Of a stretch of DNA of 41,273 bases, positions 34,310 to 41,273 are shown piece after piece (within the stretch, counting starts at the first letter, position 1; the number at the start of each line of letters is the position of its first letter). Origin of the DNA: Thiotrichaceae bacterium. Its GTDB lineage: Bacteria > Pseudomonadota > Gammaproteobacteria > Eutrophobiales > Eutrophobiaceae. A program made the position numbers and the translations under genes. The notes below the pieces were generated by a model, which worked only from the letters and a program-made list of their open reading frames with translations, was not told the DNA's origin and made no database searches. The stretch spans positions 1 to 41,273 of the forward strand of contig DUBV01000011.1 of assembly GCA_012960105.1 (NCBI GenBank), given 5' to 3'.

Positions 34310-34334
34310 ATTGATAGGATTTTAAAGTGATAGG

Positions 34335-35204
34335 ATGAAGCACCAATTTAGCATTATTATTTTTCTATTCGTTTTTTTATTACTTCAGGGCTGTGCTAGT
34401 ACGAGTACAGCTCCTGTTGCGAATCGTGGCGAAGTTAAAGAATCTATAGCAACATCAACGCAGCGAAGTGCTAAACCTCAAGTTAAAGCAGCAAATAAGG
34501 TTTCACCTAAAAATAAAAACGGTTATCACATCGTTACCAAAGGTGACACGCTCTATTCAATTGCATGGCGTTACAGTTTTGATTTCAAAGAAGTAGCAAG
34601 TTGGAACCAGGTTAAATCCCCTTACACTATCTACCCCGGCCAATTGGTCCGTTTAAAATCGACGATTAGAAAGAAAGCGGTAGCAATAAAAAAGCCTGCA
34701 GTAACGTCAAAAAAGATAGTTCCAAAAGTAGTCGCGAAACAACCATTACCTAAAAAAACACTTAAACCCATTCAGAAAAAGTCAACAGTTGCCGCTAAGA
34801 AGGTAAGCGCTAAGCCTGTTTTATCTAAAGGCCCGGTTAAATGGTCTTGGCCTGCTGCTGGCAAGTTAGTTAAATCGAACTCGCCGACATCAAAGAAAGG
34901 TATCGATATATCAGGAAATAAGGGGCAGCGAGTAAAAGCGGCTGCATCTGGTGAGGTTGTGTACAGTGGTGGTGGACTTTTAGGCTATGGAAAGCTTATT
35001 ATCATAAAACACAATGAAACGTACTTGAGTGCTTATGCGTACAACAGCAAATTATTGGTCAAGGAAGGTGACAAAGTGAAAGTAGGACAAGCTATTTCAG
35101 AAATGGGACAGGATCATACTGGTCGCACAGTGCTTCATTTTGAAATACGTCAGAATGGTAAGCCCATTAACCCCACCAAATATCTCCCTAAGAAACGTGC
35201 CTAA
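34335..35204 (+). CDS. nlpD: NlpD-type LysM/LytM lipoprotein
   Basis: Outer-membrane lipoprotein of 289 residues. The lipobox LLQGC gives Cys20. One LysM domain (about 64-107, YHIVTKGDTLYSIAWRYSF) is followed by a Lys/Pro-rich linker (about 110-170) and a C-terminal LytM (M23) domain. The LytM active site is incomplete: KKGIDIS replaces H-x-GIDI, and YAY replaces the H-x-H, leaving only HFEIR. That matches NlpD proteins, which activate the amidase AmiC in septal splitting and do not cut peptidoglycan themselves. The gene lies directly before rpoS, and in E. coli the main rpoS promoter is inside nlpD. Confidence 0.95.
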   Translation: MKHQFSIIIFLFVFLLLQGCASTSTAPVANRGEVKESIATSTQRSAKPQVKAANKVSPKNKNGYHIVTKGDTLYSIAWRYSFDFKEVASWNQVKSPYTIYPGQLVRLKSTIRKKAVAIKKPAVTSKKIVPKVVAKQPLPKKTLKPIQKKSTVAAKKVSAKPVLSKGPVKWSWPAAGKLVKSNSPTSKKGIDISGNKGQRVKAAASGEVVYSGGGLLGYGKLIIIKHNETYLSAYAYNSKLLVKEGDKVKVGQAISEMGQDHTGRTVLHFEIRQNGKPINPTKYLPKKRA

Positions 35205-35232
35205 TAATAATAATTAAGGAACGATAAGAGTC

Positions 35233-36234
35233 ATGAAAGACGAAAATACAAAGTCTAACTCTAACATAGAAGAAAATGACGTTGAGGAAATTCAACTAGC
35301 TAATGAAGAGGGTGCAATCAACGAAGTTGAAGAAGAAAGCAAAGCAAAACCCAAAAAGAAAGAAAAAGAAACTGTAAAGGCGCTTGTAACTTCAGGTGAA
35401 CTGGATGCCACCCGCTTATATTTGAATGAAATTGGTTTTTCTCCCTTATTAAGTGCAGAAGAAGAGGTTTATTTCTCACGTCTATCATTAAAAGGTGATG
35501 AAAGCGCAAGAAAACGCATGATTGAAAGTAATTTGCGTTTGGTTGTAAAAATTGCACGTCGATATATGAATCGTGGCTTAGCATTACTCGATTTAATTGA
35601 AGAAGGTAACCTTGGACTAATACGCGCAGTAGAAAAGTTTGATCCTGAACGAGGTTTCCGTTTTTCAACCTATGCTACCTGGTGGATAAGACAAACTATA
35701 GAACGCGGATTAATGAATCAGACACGTACAGTGCGTTTACCTATACATGTTGTGAAAGAAATTAATATTTACTTGCGTGCAGCACGAAAATTGTCGCAAA
35801 CACTGGATCGAGAACCAACGACACAAGATGTTGCTGAGATGCTTGATCAACCCTTAGACGTTGTTAAACGTATGTTGGGATTAAATGAACGAGAAACATC
35901 GGTTGATTCACCTAGCCCTTATGATCCGGATAAATCTTTATTAGATACACTACCGGACGAACAAAATCTTGATCCATCCTTGCTTTTACAAAATAGCGAT
36001 GTAAAAGAACACATCGATACCTGGTTAAATCTACTTACGGATAAACAATGTGCTGTTGTAGAACATCGGTTTGGTTTACATGGCAGAGAAGTCGCTACGT
36101 TGGAAGAAATAGGCAATGAATTAGGTGTTACTAGAGAACGTGTAAGACAAATTCAGATAGAAGCGATTAAACGATTGCGACAAATTTTATTGAGAGAAGG
36201 CTTTTCTCTTGATACATTAAACATGGAAAACTAA
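35233..36234 (+). CDS. rpoS: RNA polymerase sigma factor RpoS
   Basis: Stationary-phase and stress sigma factor, 333 residues. An acidic, low-complexity N-terminus (about 1-50) is followed by region 1.2 ([21 protein letters not shown]), region 2 ([48 protein letters not shown]), region 3 and region 4 with the [21 protein letters not shown]. The [12 protein letters not shown] linker is RpoS-like, and the position after nlpD settles the identity. Its last four bases overlap the convergent Mth938-like gene. No terminator is seen between them. Confidence 0.97.
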   Translation: MKDENTKSNSNIEENDVEEIQLANEEGAINEVEEESKAKPKKKEKETVKALVTSGELDATRLYLNEIGFSPLLSAEEEVYFSRLSLKGDESARKRMIESNLRLVVKIARRYMNRGLALLDLIEEGNLGLIRAVEKFDPERGFRFSTYATWWIRQTIERGLMNQTRTVRLPIHVVKEINIYLRAARKLSQTLDREPTTQDVAEMLDQPLDVVKRMLGLNERETSVDSPSPYDPDKSLLDTLPDEQNLDPSLLLQNSDVKEHIDTWLNLLTDKQCAVVEHRFGLHGREVATLEEIGNELGVTRERVRQIQIEAIKRLRQILLREGFSLDTLNMEN

Positions 36235-36611
36235 TTGTTAGGTAAAAATAGACAGGCAACGACATTTCTTCCTTCATCAATCAATAAATTATAACTACGA
36301 CATGCTGCACCGGTGTTCATAATTTCCAAACCAATGTTTTTTGAGGTGATATAAGCTAATAACTCCTGATTTTGAATGCCTGACTCTTTACCAGCACCAA
36401 TTATTATAATTTCAGGCTGCCATGCAATGATTTTATCCATCTGTTGCAATGTAAGAACGTTATAATGTTCAACAGACCATGATTCTATTAAATGATCTTT
36501 AGAAATAACTAAATTTGATGCGATTTTTTTATCTTTTAACGTAAAAGAGTCGTCAGAATAAGAAATAATTTTGTTTGAAGAGGAATTTTCACTATCAAGT
36601 TCAATCTTCAT
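36231..36611 (-). CDS. Mth938-like (DUF498) domain protein
   Basis: A 126-residue single-domain protein of the Mth938-like fold (Pfam DUF498), also found in mitochondrial NDUFAF3 relatives. The segment [19 protein letters not shown] and the later [29 protein letters not shown] are the family core, including the N-T-x-A-A-x-x-x-Y-N motif. Molecular function in bacteria is not established. Convergent with rpoS with a four-base overlap, and divergent from adk across 70 bp. Confidence 0.85.
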   Translation of the reverse strand: MKIELDSENSSSNKIISYSDDSFTLKDKKIASNLVISKDHLIESWSVEHYNVLTLQQMDKIIAWQPEIIIIGAGKESGIQNQELLAYITSKNIGLEIMNTGAACRSYNLLIDEGRNVVACLFLPNN

Positions 36612-36675
36612 CGATTTTTATGTCCAATTTTATAATATTTTGTTAATTATATTGTAGTAACAGAACGAGAGGTAA

Positions 36676-37332
<657 letters not shown>

Positions 37333-37464
37333 TTTTTTATTTTTATAAATAGATATAAACATAAAAAAGTATGTTTTATTGTAAAAATAACTATAAATGA
37401 TGCGTTTATATGCAAACATTAAAGATTATTATTAAAAAATCATAGAAAAAATATAAAACATGAC

Positions 37465-37470
37465 TATAAT
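37465..37470 (+). promoter_or_regulatory. Putative -10 box of the histone H1-like gene
   Basis: TATAAT 78 bp before the ATG, in a very AT-rich gap (37333-37547) that contains no other gene. No TTGACA-like -35 lies 16-18 bp upstream, so an activator or a sigma-S-type promoter is possible. A TTAGGGGAG ribosome-binding site at 37527-37535 is 12 bases from the ATG, which is rather far. Confidence 0.4.
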
Positions 37471-37547
37471 TGCAACGTGTTTGTTTAATGTTATGTATAC
37501 ATTTTGTTAAATTAAATTATTCAGTTTTAGGGGAGTCTCTAAATATT

Positions 37548-37877
37548 ATGGCCAAGAAGAAAGCGAAAAAGAAAGTAGCTAAGAAAAAAGCTGCGAAGAG
37601 AAAGGTAGCTAAGAAGAAGGCAAAGAAAAAAGCTTCTAAGAAAAAAGCTAAGAAGAAAACTTCTAAGAAGAAAACTTCTAAGAAGAAAACTTCTAAGAAG
37701 AAAACTTCTAAGAAGAAAGCCAAGAAGAAAACTTCTAAGAAGAAAGCCAAGAAGAAAACTTCTAAGAAGAAAGCCAAGAAAAAAGCTAAAAAGAAAGTAG
37801 CTAAAAAGAAGGCTAAGAAAAAAACTTCTAAGAAAAAGGCTAAGAAGAAAGCCAAAAAAAAATCTAGAAGAAAATAA
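37548..37877 (+). CDS. Lysine-rich histone H1-like DNA-binding protein
   Basis: A 109-residue protein made almost entirely of Lys, Ala, Ser and Thr, starting MAKKKAKKKVAKKKAAKRK and built from KKKTS and KKKA units, with an SRRK end. Such tails resemble the C-terminus of eukaryotic H1 and bacterial AlgP/HctB-type proteins, which bind DNA by charge and can condense it. There is no folded domain. ATG 37548 is preferred over an upstream in-frame TTG at 37470, which would add 26 non-basic residues and overlap the -10 box. The strongly repetitive coding DNA is expected to vary in length between strains. A tiny basic ORF follows ten bases later. Confidence 0.85.
   Translation: MAKKKAKKKVAKKKAAKRKVAKKKAKKKASKKKAKKKTSKKKTSKKKTSKKKTSKKKAKKKTSKKKAKKKTSKKKAKKKAKKKVAKKKAKKKTSKKKAKKKAKKKSRRK
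37650..37775. repeat. Tandem repeats inside the H1-like gene
   Basis: Four perfect copies of the 15-mer AAGAAGAAAACTTCT (KKKTS) run from 37650 to 37709. They are followed by two perfect 27-mers, each an AAGAAGAAAGCC block plus the 15-mer (37710-37736, 37737-37763), and one more 12-bp block to 37775. All units are multiples of three, so gain or loss changes length but not frame. Confidence 0.95.
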
Positions 37878-37887
37878 GAAGCAGAAA

Positions 37888-37992
37888 ATGACACTTGGTC
37901 AGCGTGATAAACAACGCAGAGAAAAGGCCAGAACAGTCATCGAAGCTAGAAAAAAGCGCCGAGAGGCGTTAGTTAAGAGTTTACTGAAGTAA
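37888..37992 (+). CDS. Small basic ORF (34 residues) downstream of the H1-like gene
   Basis: A short ORF starting MTLGQRDKQRREKARTVI and ending VKSLLK. It is rich in Arg, Lys and Glu and is likely one amphipathic helix. It begins ten bases after the H1-like stop, is on the same strand, and sits directly before a rho-independent terminator, so it would be on the same transcript. The ribosome-binding site is weak (AGAAGCAG). I do not recognise a family, and chance cannot be excluded at this length. Confidence 0.45.
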   Translation: MTLGQRDKQRREKARTVIEARKKRREALVKSLLK

Positions 37993-38018
37993 TAAGTAAG
38001 ATTTTAGCTAGAAATATT

Positions 38019-38050
38019 AAAGGCTCCGTTTATACGGGGCCTTTTTTTAT
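38019..38050 (+). terminator. Rho-independent terminator of the H1-like operon
   Basis: Stem AAAGGCTCCG (38019-38028)/CGGGGCCTTT (38035-38044), ten pairs including one T-G, six-base loop, followed by an uninterrupted T-run (38042-38048). It lies 27 bp after the small basic ORF. Confidence 0.9.
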
Positions 38051-38059
38051 TTACACGGA

Positions 38060-38180
38060 CGTAATGTATGTCTTTTGTGCACGACAGCATGGAAGCAGGA
38101 GTTAGAGCACCAAAAGTAGGCGCTTTAGGCGATGTCGGGAACAATTGCGAGGAGTCTGAAGCGACGATGTTTAAAAGAAC
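38060..38180. repeat. Mosaic intergenic repeat D
   Basis: In the 297-bp gap between the H1 terminator and mrcB. Bases 38080-38107 match the complement of 26027-26054 in element A at 25 of 28 positions, and 38108-38134 match the complement of 28204-28230 in element C at 25 of 27. The two segments are adjacent here but belong to different elements elsewhere. I see no inverted ends and no gene. The rest of the gap (38181-38289) is AT-rich and must hold the mrcB promoter, which I could not place. Confidence 0.7.
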
Positions 38181-38289
38181 TCTTTCAATTAAGATATTTA
38201 TGCTTTATTTATCATCTCTACTTCTTTTCTTGTAGATATCTCTCATTTTCGACATAGTTATCAGATTATTTCTTAAATAACGCTATTTC

Positions 38290-40563
38290 ATGGTTAAAAA
38301 ACGAAAAACTTCCCAAAAACGAAAAAGTCCAACTAAGAAAAAGAAAAAATCTTTACTTAGACTATGGATGGTTCAGTTTCTGGTTATTCTTATCTGTGTA
38401 TTCCTTTCTTATTGTATTGTTATGGATTTTCAAATCAGGAAAGAATTTGAAGGAAAGCGCTGGTCAGTACCTGCTAGAGTTTATGCGCAACCTATAGAAC
38501 TCTATGCAGGTAGAAAATTTGAGCAAAAAGAATTAATAGATCAATTAAAAACTGCTGCTTATCAACCGGTTTTAAAGTTAACAAGTCCAGGTCAATTTAA
38601 TAGTCGTGCTTCTGTTATCGATTTGTATACTCGGCAATTTCATTATTGGGATGGTTTTGAACAAGCGAAAAAGATACGGATTCAACTGAGTAACGGTCAT
38701 ATTTCAAAAATTACAGCATTGGATAATAAAGAAACTGTCCAAATAGTTAGATTAAGTCCTGCGTTAATCGGGAAAATATTTCCTTTGCATGATGAAGATC
38801 GTGTTCTTATTTCCTACAAGGAGATACCAAATTCTTTAATAAAGGCATTGATAGCTGTAGAAGACAGGCATTATTTTGAACACATTGGTATCGATCCCCT
38901 CGGTATTTTACGTTCATTGTTTAAGAATCTATTAGCAGGGAAAATTTCTCAAGGTGGTAGTACTTTGACGCAACAATTAATAAAAAACATGTTTTTAAGT
39001 CGTGAACGGACTTATACACGCAAGTTAAATGAAATGTTGATGGCTTTGATGCTGGAATATCATTATTCGAAACAAAGTATTCTTGCGGCATATGTTAATG
39101 AGATCTATTTAGGACAAAATGGTGCTCGAAGTATTCACGGTTTTGGTACGGCAGCAGAATTTTATTTTTCCAAGCCATTAAATGAATTAAATGTGGCGGA
39201 AATTTCATTGTTAGTGGGTTTGGTTAAAGGCGCATCTTATTATAATCCACGAAAAAATCCGCAAAGAGCTCTAAAGCGTCGAAATCTGGTTTTAACGTTA
39301 TTACACAAACAGGAATTTATTAGTGCCTCAGAATTAAAAAGGGCATCAGCAACGTCATTAGCGGTGACTAAAAAACCAAATTGGAGTAGTGCTAAATATC
39401 CTGCTTATCTCGATTTGGTAAGGCGTCATATAAAGCGGGATTATCAAATTGACGATCTTAGAAATGAAGGTTTACAAATTCATACGACGCTGGATGTTGA
39501 AAAACAGGAAATAGCACAAAATAGTGTTGATTTAAGCTTATCGAAACTGGATAAAGACAGAAGATTTAAAGCGGGGACACTTCAGTCCGCATTAGTTATG
39601 GTTGAACCGCATAACGCGGAGGTGTTGGCATTAGTAGGAGACAGAAATAAGCATAGAAATGCATTTAATCGTGCACTTGATGCAAAAAGGCCGATAGGTT
39701 CATTAGTTAAACCTGCCGTTTACATGACCGCTCTGGATCGTGCTAAAAAATATAATGTTCTTTCATCGCTTGATGATAGACAACTTGTATTAAAACAAGC
39801 TAAAAATAAAACATGGGTACCAAAGAATTATGATCATCGATCACATGGCAAGATTCCTTTAGTTCGCTCAATAGCTAAGTCATATAATATCTCTACAGTC
39901 CGACTTGGTATGGCACTTGGTCTGGAAAATGTTATTCAAACATTAAAAAATCTGGGTATTACTTCACCTATACCTAATCTACCTTCAATTTTATTGGGTT
40001 CATTAAACTTATCTCCATATGAAGTAACACAAATGTATCAAACGATTGCCAGTGGTGGTTTACAAATTCGACTGAAATCAATTCGCGCGGTATTAGATAA
40101 AGAAGGCCAGCCGTTGCGACGTTATGATCTAGCTGTGAAAGAATATGTAAAACCTGAAACAGCATTTCTAACGCAATACCTGTTAACAGAAGTTGTTCAA
40201 AATGGAACAGCTAAACGACTGATTCGTGAGTTGCCTTCTTTAATGCCGTTAGCCGGTAAAACAGGTACTACGAATGCATTGAGAGATAGTTGGTTTGCAG
40301 GTTTCGGTGATCGCTTATTAGCTGTCGTTTGGGTGGGTCGCGATGATAATCAAACCGCTAAACTGACAGGCTCTACAGGTGCAATGCAAATATGGCTGGA
40401 TATGATGAAAAAAATTAAACCGGAGCCATTAAGTTTAATAGCACCGGAAGAAATAGAGTGGTATGAATTTCCTGATATGAGTAAGCCTGATAGCAGTTGT
40501 ACCCAGACTAAGGCATATCCATTTGTAAAAAAATATCCACCTGAATATGTTAATTGCTTTTAA
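38290..40563 (+). CDS. mrcB: Penicillin-binding protein 1B
   Basis: Bifunctional class A PBP, 757 residues, that polymerises and cross-links peptidoglycan. A very basic cytoplasmic start (about 1-22) and a TM helix (about 24-46) are followed by a UB2H-like region (about 65-150) where LpoB docks in E. coli. The GT51 domain (about 165-340) has Glu191 in AVEDRHYFEHIGID and GGSTLTQQLIKN. The transpeptidase domain (about 410-720) has Ser471 in GSLVKP, SYNIS as SxN, and Lys657 in GKTGTT. The WSVPARVYA opening favours PBP1b over PBP1a. No clear ribosome-binding site. A TPR lipoprotein gene follows immediately. Confidence 0.95.
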   Translation: MVKKRKTSQKRKSPTKKKKKSLLRLWMVQFLVILICVFLSYCIVMDFQIRKEFEGKRWSVPARVYAQPIELYAGRKFEQKELIDQLKTAAYQPVLKLTSPGQFNSRASVIDLYTRQFHYWDGFEQAKKIRIQLSNGHISKITALDNKETVQIVRLSPALIGKIFPLHDEDRVLISYKEIPNSLIKALIAVEDRHYFEHIGIDPLGILRSLFKNLLAGKISQGGSTLTQQLIKNMFLSRERTYTRKLNEMLMALMLEYHYSKQSILAAYVNEIYLGQNGARSIHGFGTAAEFYFSKPLNELNVAEISLLVGLVKGASYYNPRKNPQRALKRRNLVLTLLHKQEFISASELKRASATSLAVTKKPNWSSAKYPAYLDLVRRHIKRDYQIDDLRNEGLQIHTTLDVEKQEIAQNSVDLSLSKLDKDRRFKAGTLQSALVMVEPHNAEVLALVGDRNKHRNAFNRALDAKRPIGSLVKPAVYMTALDRAKKYNVLSSLDDRQLVLKQAKNKTWVPKNYDHRSHGKIPLVRSIAKSYNISTVRLGMALGLENVIQTLKNLGITSPIPNLPSILLGSLNLSPYEVTQMYQTIASGGLQIRLKSIRAVLDKEGQPLRRYDLAVKEYVKPETAFLTQYLLTEVVQNGTAKRLIRELPSLMPLAGKTGTTNALRDSWFAGFGDRLLAVVWVGRDDNQTAKLTGSTGAMQIWLDMMKKIKPEPLSLIAPEEIEWYEFPDMSKPDSSCTQTKAYPFVKKYPPEYVNCF

Positions 40564-40587
40564 ATAAAATTGAGTAAGAAAAATCCT

Positions 40588-41106
40588 ATGAATAGATTTC
40601 GATTAGCATTATTGATCATCATTATTATGTCGTTAACAGCGTGTGCAGAACAATCAACAAAATCTGCCGAATTAATTCCCGTCGAAGAACGAAATATTCC
40701 TTTTGCAAAAGCAAAGCCACAAGCGACGGTGCTTGAGCAGCAAACAAATATTGAAAACCAAAAGAAAGTTGTCAGCAAACAAAAAGAATCGGTTATTACT
40801 GCATTACTTGATGATGCTGATTTGTTTTCTAATAAAGGTCAAAGTGAAAAAGCGGCAGCGACGATAGAACGCGCGCTTCGTATCGAACCTAAGAACGCAT
40901 TACTGTGGCATCGTCTTGCTGTTATTCGCATGCAACAACAACAATGGCAACAAGCGATAGCTATGGCAAGAAAATCGAACGCTTTGGCAGCAAATAACAA
41001 AAAATTAAAATCTGATAATTGGGCAGTGATAGCCGCTGCCTATGATAATCTGGGTAATAAGAAAAAAGCGAATGAAGCGAGAAATAAACAATTCGGTCAG
41101 GCGTAG
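40588..41106 (+). CDS. TPR lipoprotein next to mrcB
   Basis: A 172-residue lipoprotein. From ATG 40588 the signal sequence MNRFRLALLIIIIMSLTAC gives a good lipobox LTAC with Cys19. The in-frame TTG at 40570 would place six polar residues in front and is less likely. After a low-complexity linker (about 25-70) there are about two TPR units (about 72-165, with AATIERALRIEPKNALLWHR and a following helix pair). It lies 24 bp after mrcB. By analogy with LpoA/LpoB it might be a PBP partner, but that is inference from adjacency only. Confidence 0.8.
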   Translation: MNRFRLALLIIIIMSLTACAEQSTKSAELIPVEERNIPFAKAKPQATVLEQQTNIENQKKVVSKQKESVITALLDDADLFSNKGQSEKAAATIERALRIEPKNALLWHRLAVIRMQQQQWQQAIAMARKSNALAANNKKLKSDNWAVIAAAYDNLGNKKKANEARNKQFGQA

Positions 41107-41130
41107 TAGATAGTATTCAGCGGCAATGAT

Positions 41131-41273
41131 TTAGGCGTGACTAGGTATTTTACCTTTGATGATATAAGCAAAAGTAATTACTTCTGCAACTGCGATATAA
41201 AGCTCTCTAGGAATTTCTTCATCCAATTTTAATTTAGCTAATAAATTTACCAAGTCGGGTTCTTCACGAATTG
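41131..41273 (-). CDS. FlhB-like export switch protein, C-terminal part (start outside window)
   Basis: The last 46 codons of a minus-strand gene that enters from beyond the window. The visible residues include LLAKLKLDEEIPRELYIAVA and AEVITFAYIIKGK, which fit the C-terminal cytoplasmic domain of FlhB/YscU, or the short stand-alone FlhB2-type protein found near fliK. Which of these it is cannot be told from this fragment. It suggests that flagellar or type III export genes begin at this edge. Convergent with the TPR lipoprotein, 24 bp apart, without an evident terminator. Confidence 0.75.
   Translation of the reverse strand, partial: IREEPDLVNLLAKLKLDEEIPRELYIAVAEVITFAYIIKGKIPSHA

Noticed and set aside
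34335-35204. NlpD as a possibly inactivated peptidase gene
   Set aside because: Loss of the LytM catalytic histidines is normal for NlpD-type amidase activators, so it is not evidence of decay.
35318-35668. Minus-strand ORF of 116 codons inside rpoS
   Set aside because: It is a shadow of the strongly conserved rpoS frame with no start signal.
37650-37775. Regular repeats that might suggest a CRISPR array
   Set aside because: The units are contiguous 15- and 27-mers without unique spacers and encode KKKTS/KKKA in frame. No cas genes are present.
37517-37894. Long minus-strand ORF of Phe, Leu and Ala opposite the H1-like gene
   Set aside because: It is the complement of the AAG/AAA repeats. 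The plus strand has a start, a terminator and a known protein type.

Overview
The window is a chromosomal segment of an AT-rich gammaproteobacterium. The evidence is several gene orders typical of that class: pheT-ihfA-merR-like-tRNA-Pro, surE-pcm-nlpD-rpoS, gloB/yafS-like/rnhA/dnaQ, and a tolC cluster divergent from a TPP-riboswitch-controlled thiC. I cannot name the genus. Most of the window is housekeeping DNA on both strands. I see no prophage, complete insertion sequence, CRISPR array or rRNA.

Layout. 1-5642: the 3' part of pheT, ihfA, a MerR-like regulator, tRNA-Pro(GGG) followed by a damaged partial copy of itself, a Sel1-repeat lipoprotein, and glmS. 5765-10727: a phosphorelay consisting of a GlrR-type sigma-54 activator, a separate Hpt protein and a CHASE-like hybrid histidine kinase. 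It is followed by a candidate sigma-54 promoter with two upstream palindromes, reading into a frameshifted membrane-protein remnant. 10724-13804 (minus): a PCMT-like methyltransferase, a rhodanese, a TolC family protein and an isochorismatase-like hydrolase. 13872-15878: TPP riboswitch and thiC. 15897-18972 (minus): a tight four-gene operon of glycosyltransferase, PTP-like protein, nucleosidase and SplB-like radical SAM enzyme. 19053-21871: an SDR without the usual catalytic Tyr, apt with a small zinc-ribbon protein, and tag-greB. 21910-26892 (minus): aas, mltD and gloB. 26952-32702: a YafS-like methyltransferase, rnhA, dnaQ, grxD, a Urate_ox_N-type membrane protein, argD and argF. 32898-36234: surE, pcm, nlpD and rpoS. 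36231-41273: a Mth938-like protein, adk, a lysine-rich histone H1-like protein with a 34-residue basic ORF behind it, mrcB, a TPR lipoprotein and the C-terminal end of an FlhB-like protein.

The intergenic DNA is unusual. At least three gaps (between gloB and mltD, after rnhA and after argF) hold related 170-245 bp imperfect palindromes. Their ends are inverted repeats, and their hairpin arms differ between copies by compensating changes. Two of them start inside the stop codon of the upstream gene. They look like ERIC/IRU-type elements. Shorter pieces of the same material occur near 38.1 kb and possibly 12.7 kb, and a different 33-bp palindromic repeat flanks the Urate_ox_N-type gene in inverted orientation.

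The best candidates for undescribed biology are the SplB-like/nucleosidase/PTP-like/glycosyltransferase operon in an organism with no sign of sporulation, the sigma-54 phosphorelay with its neighbouring candidate promoter, and the palindromic repeat family. All calls come from reading the sequence. No database search or fold computation was run.
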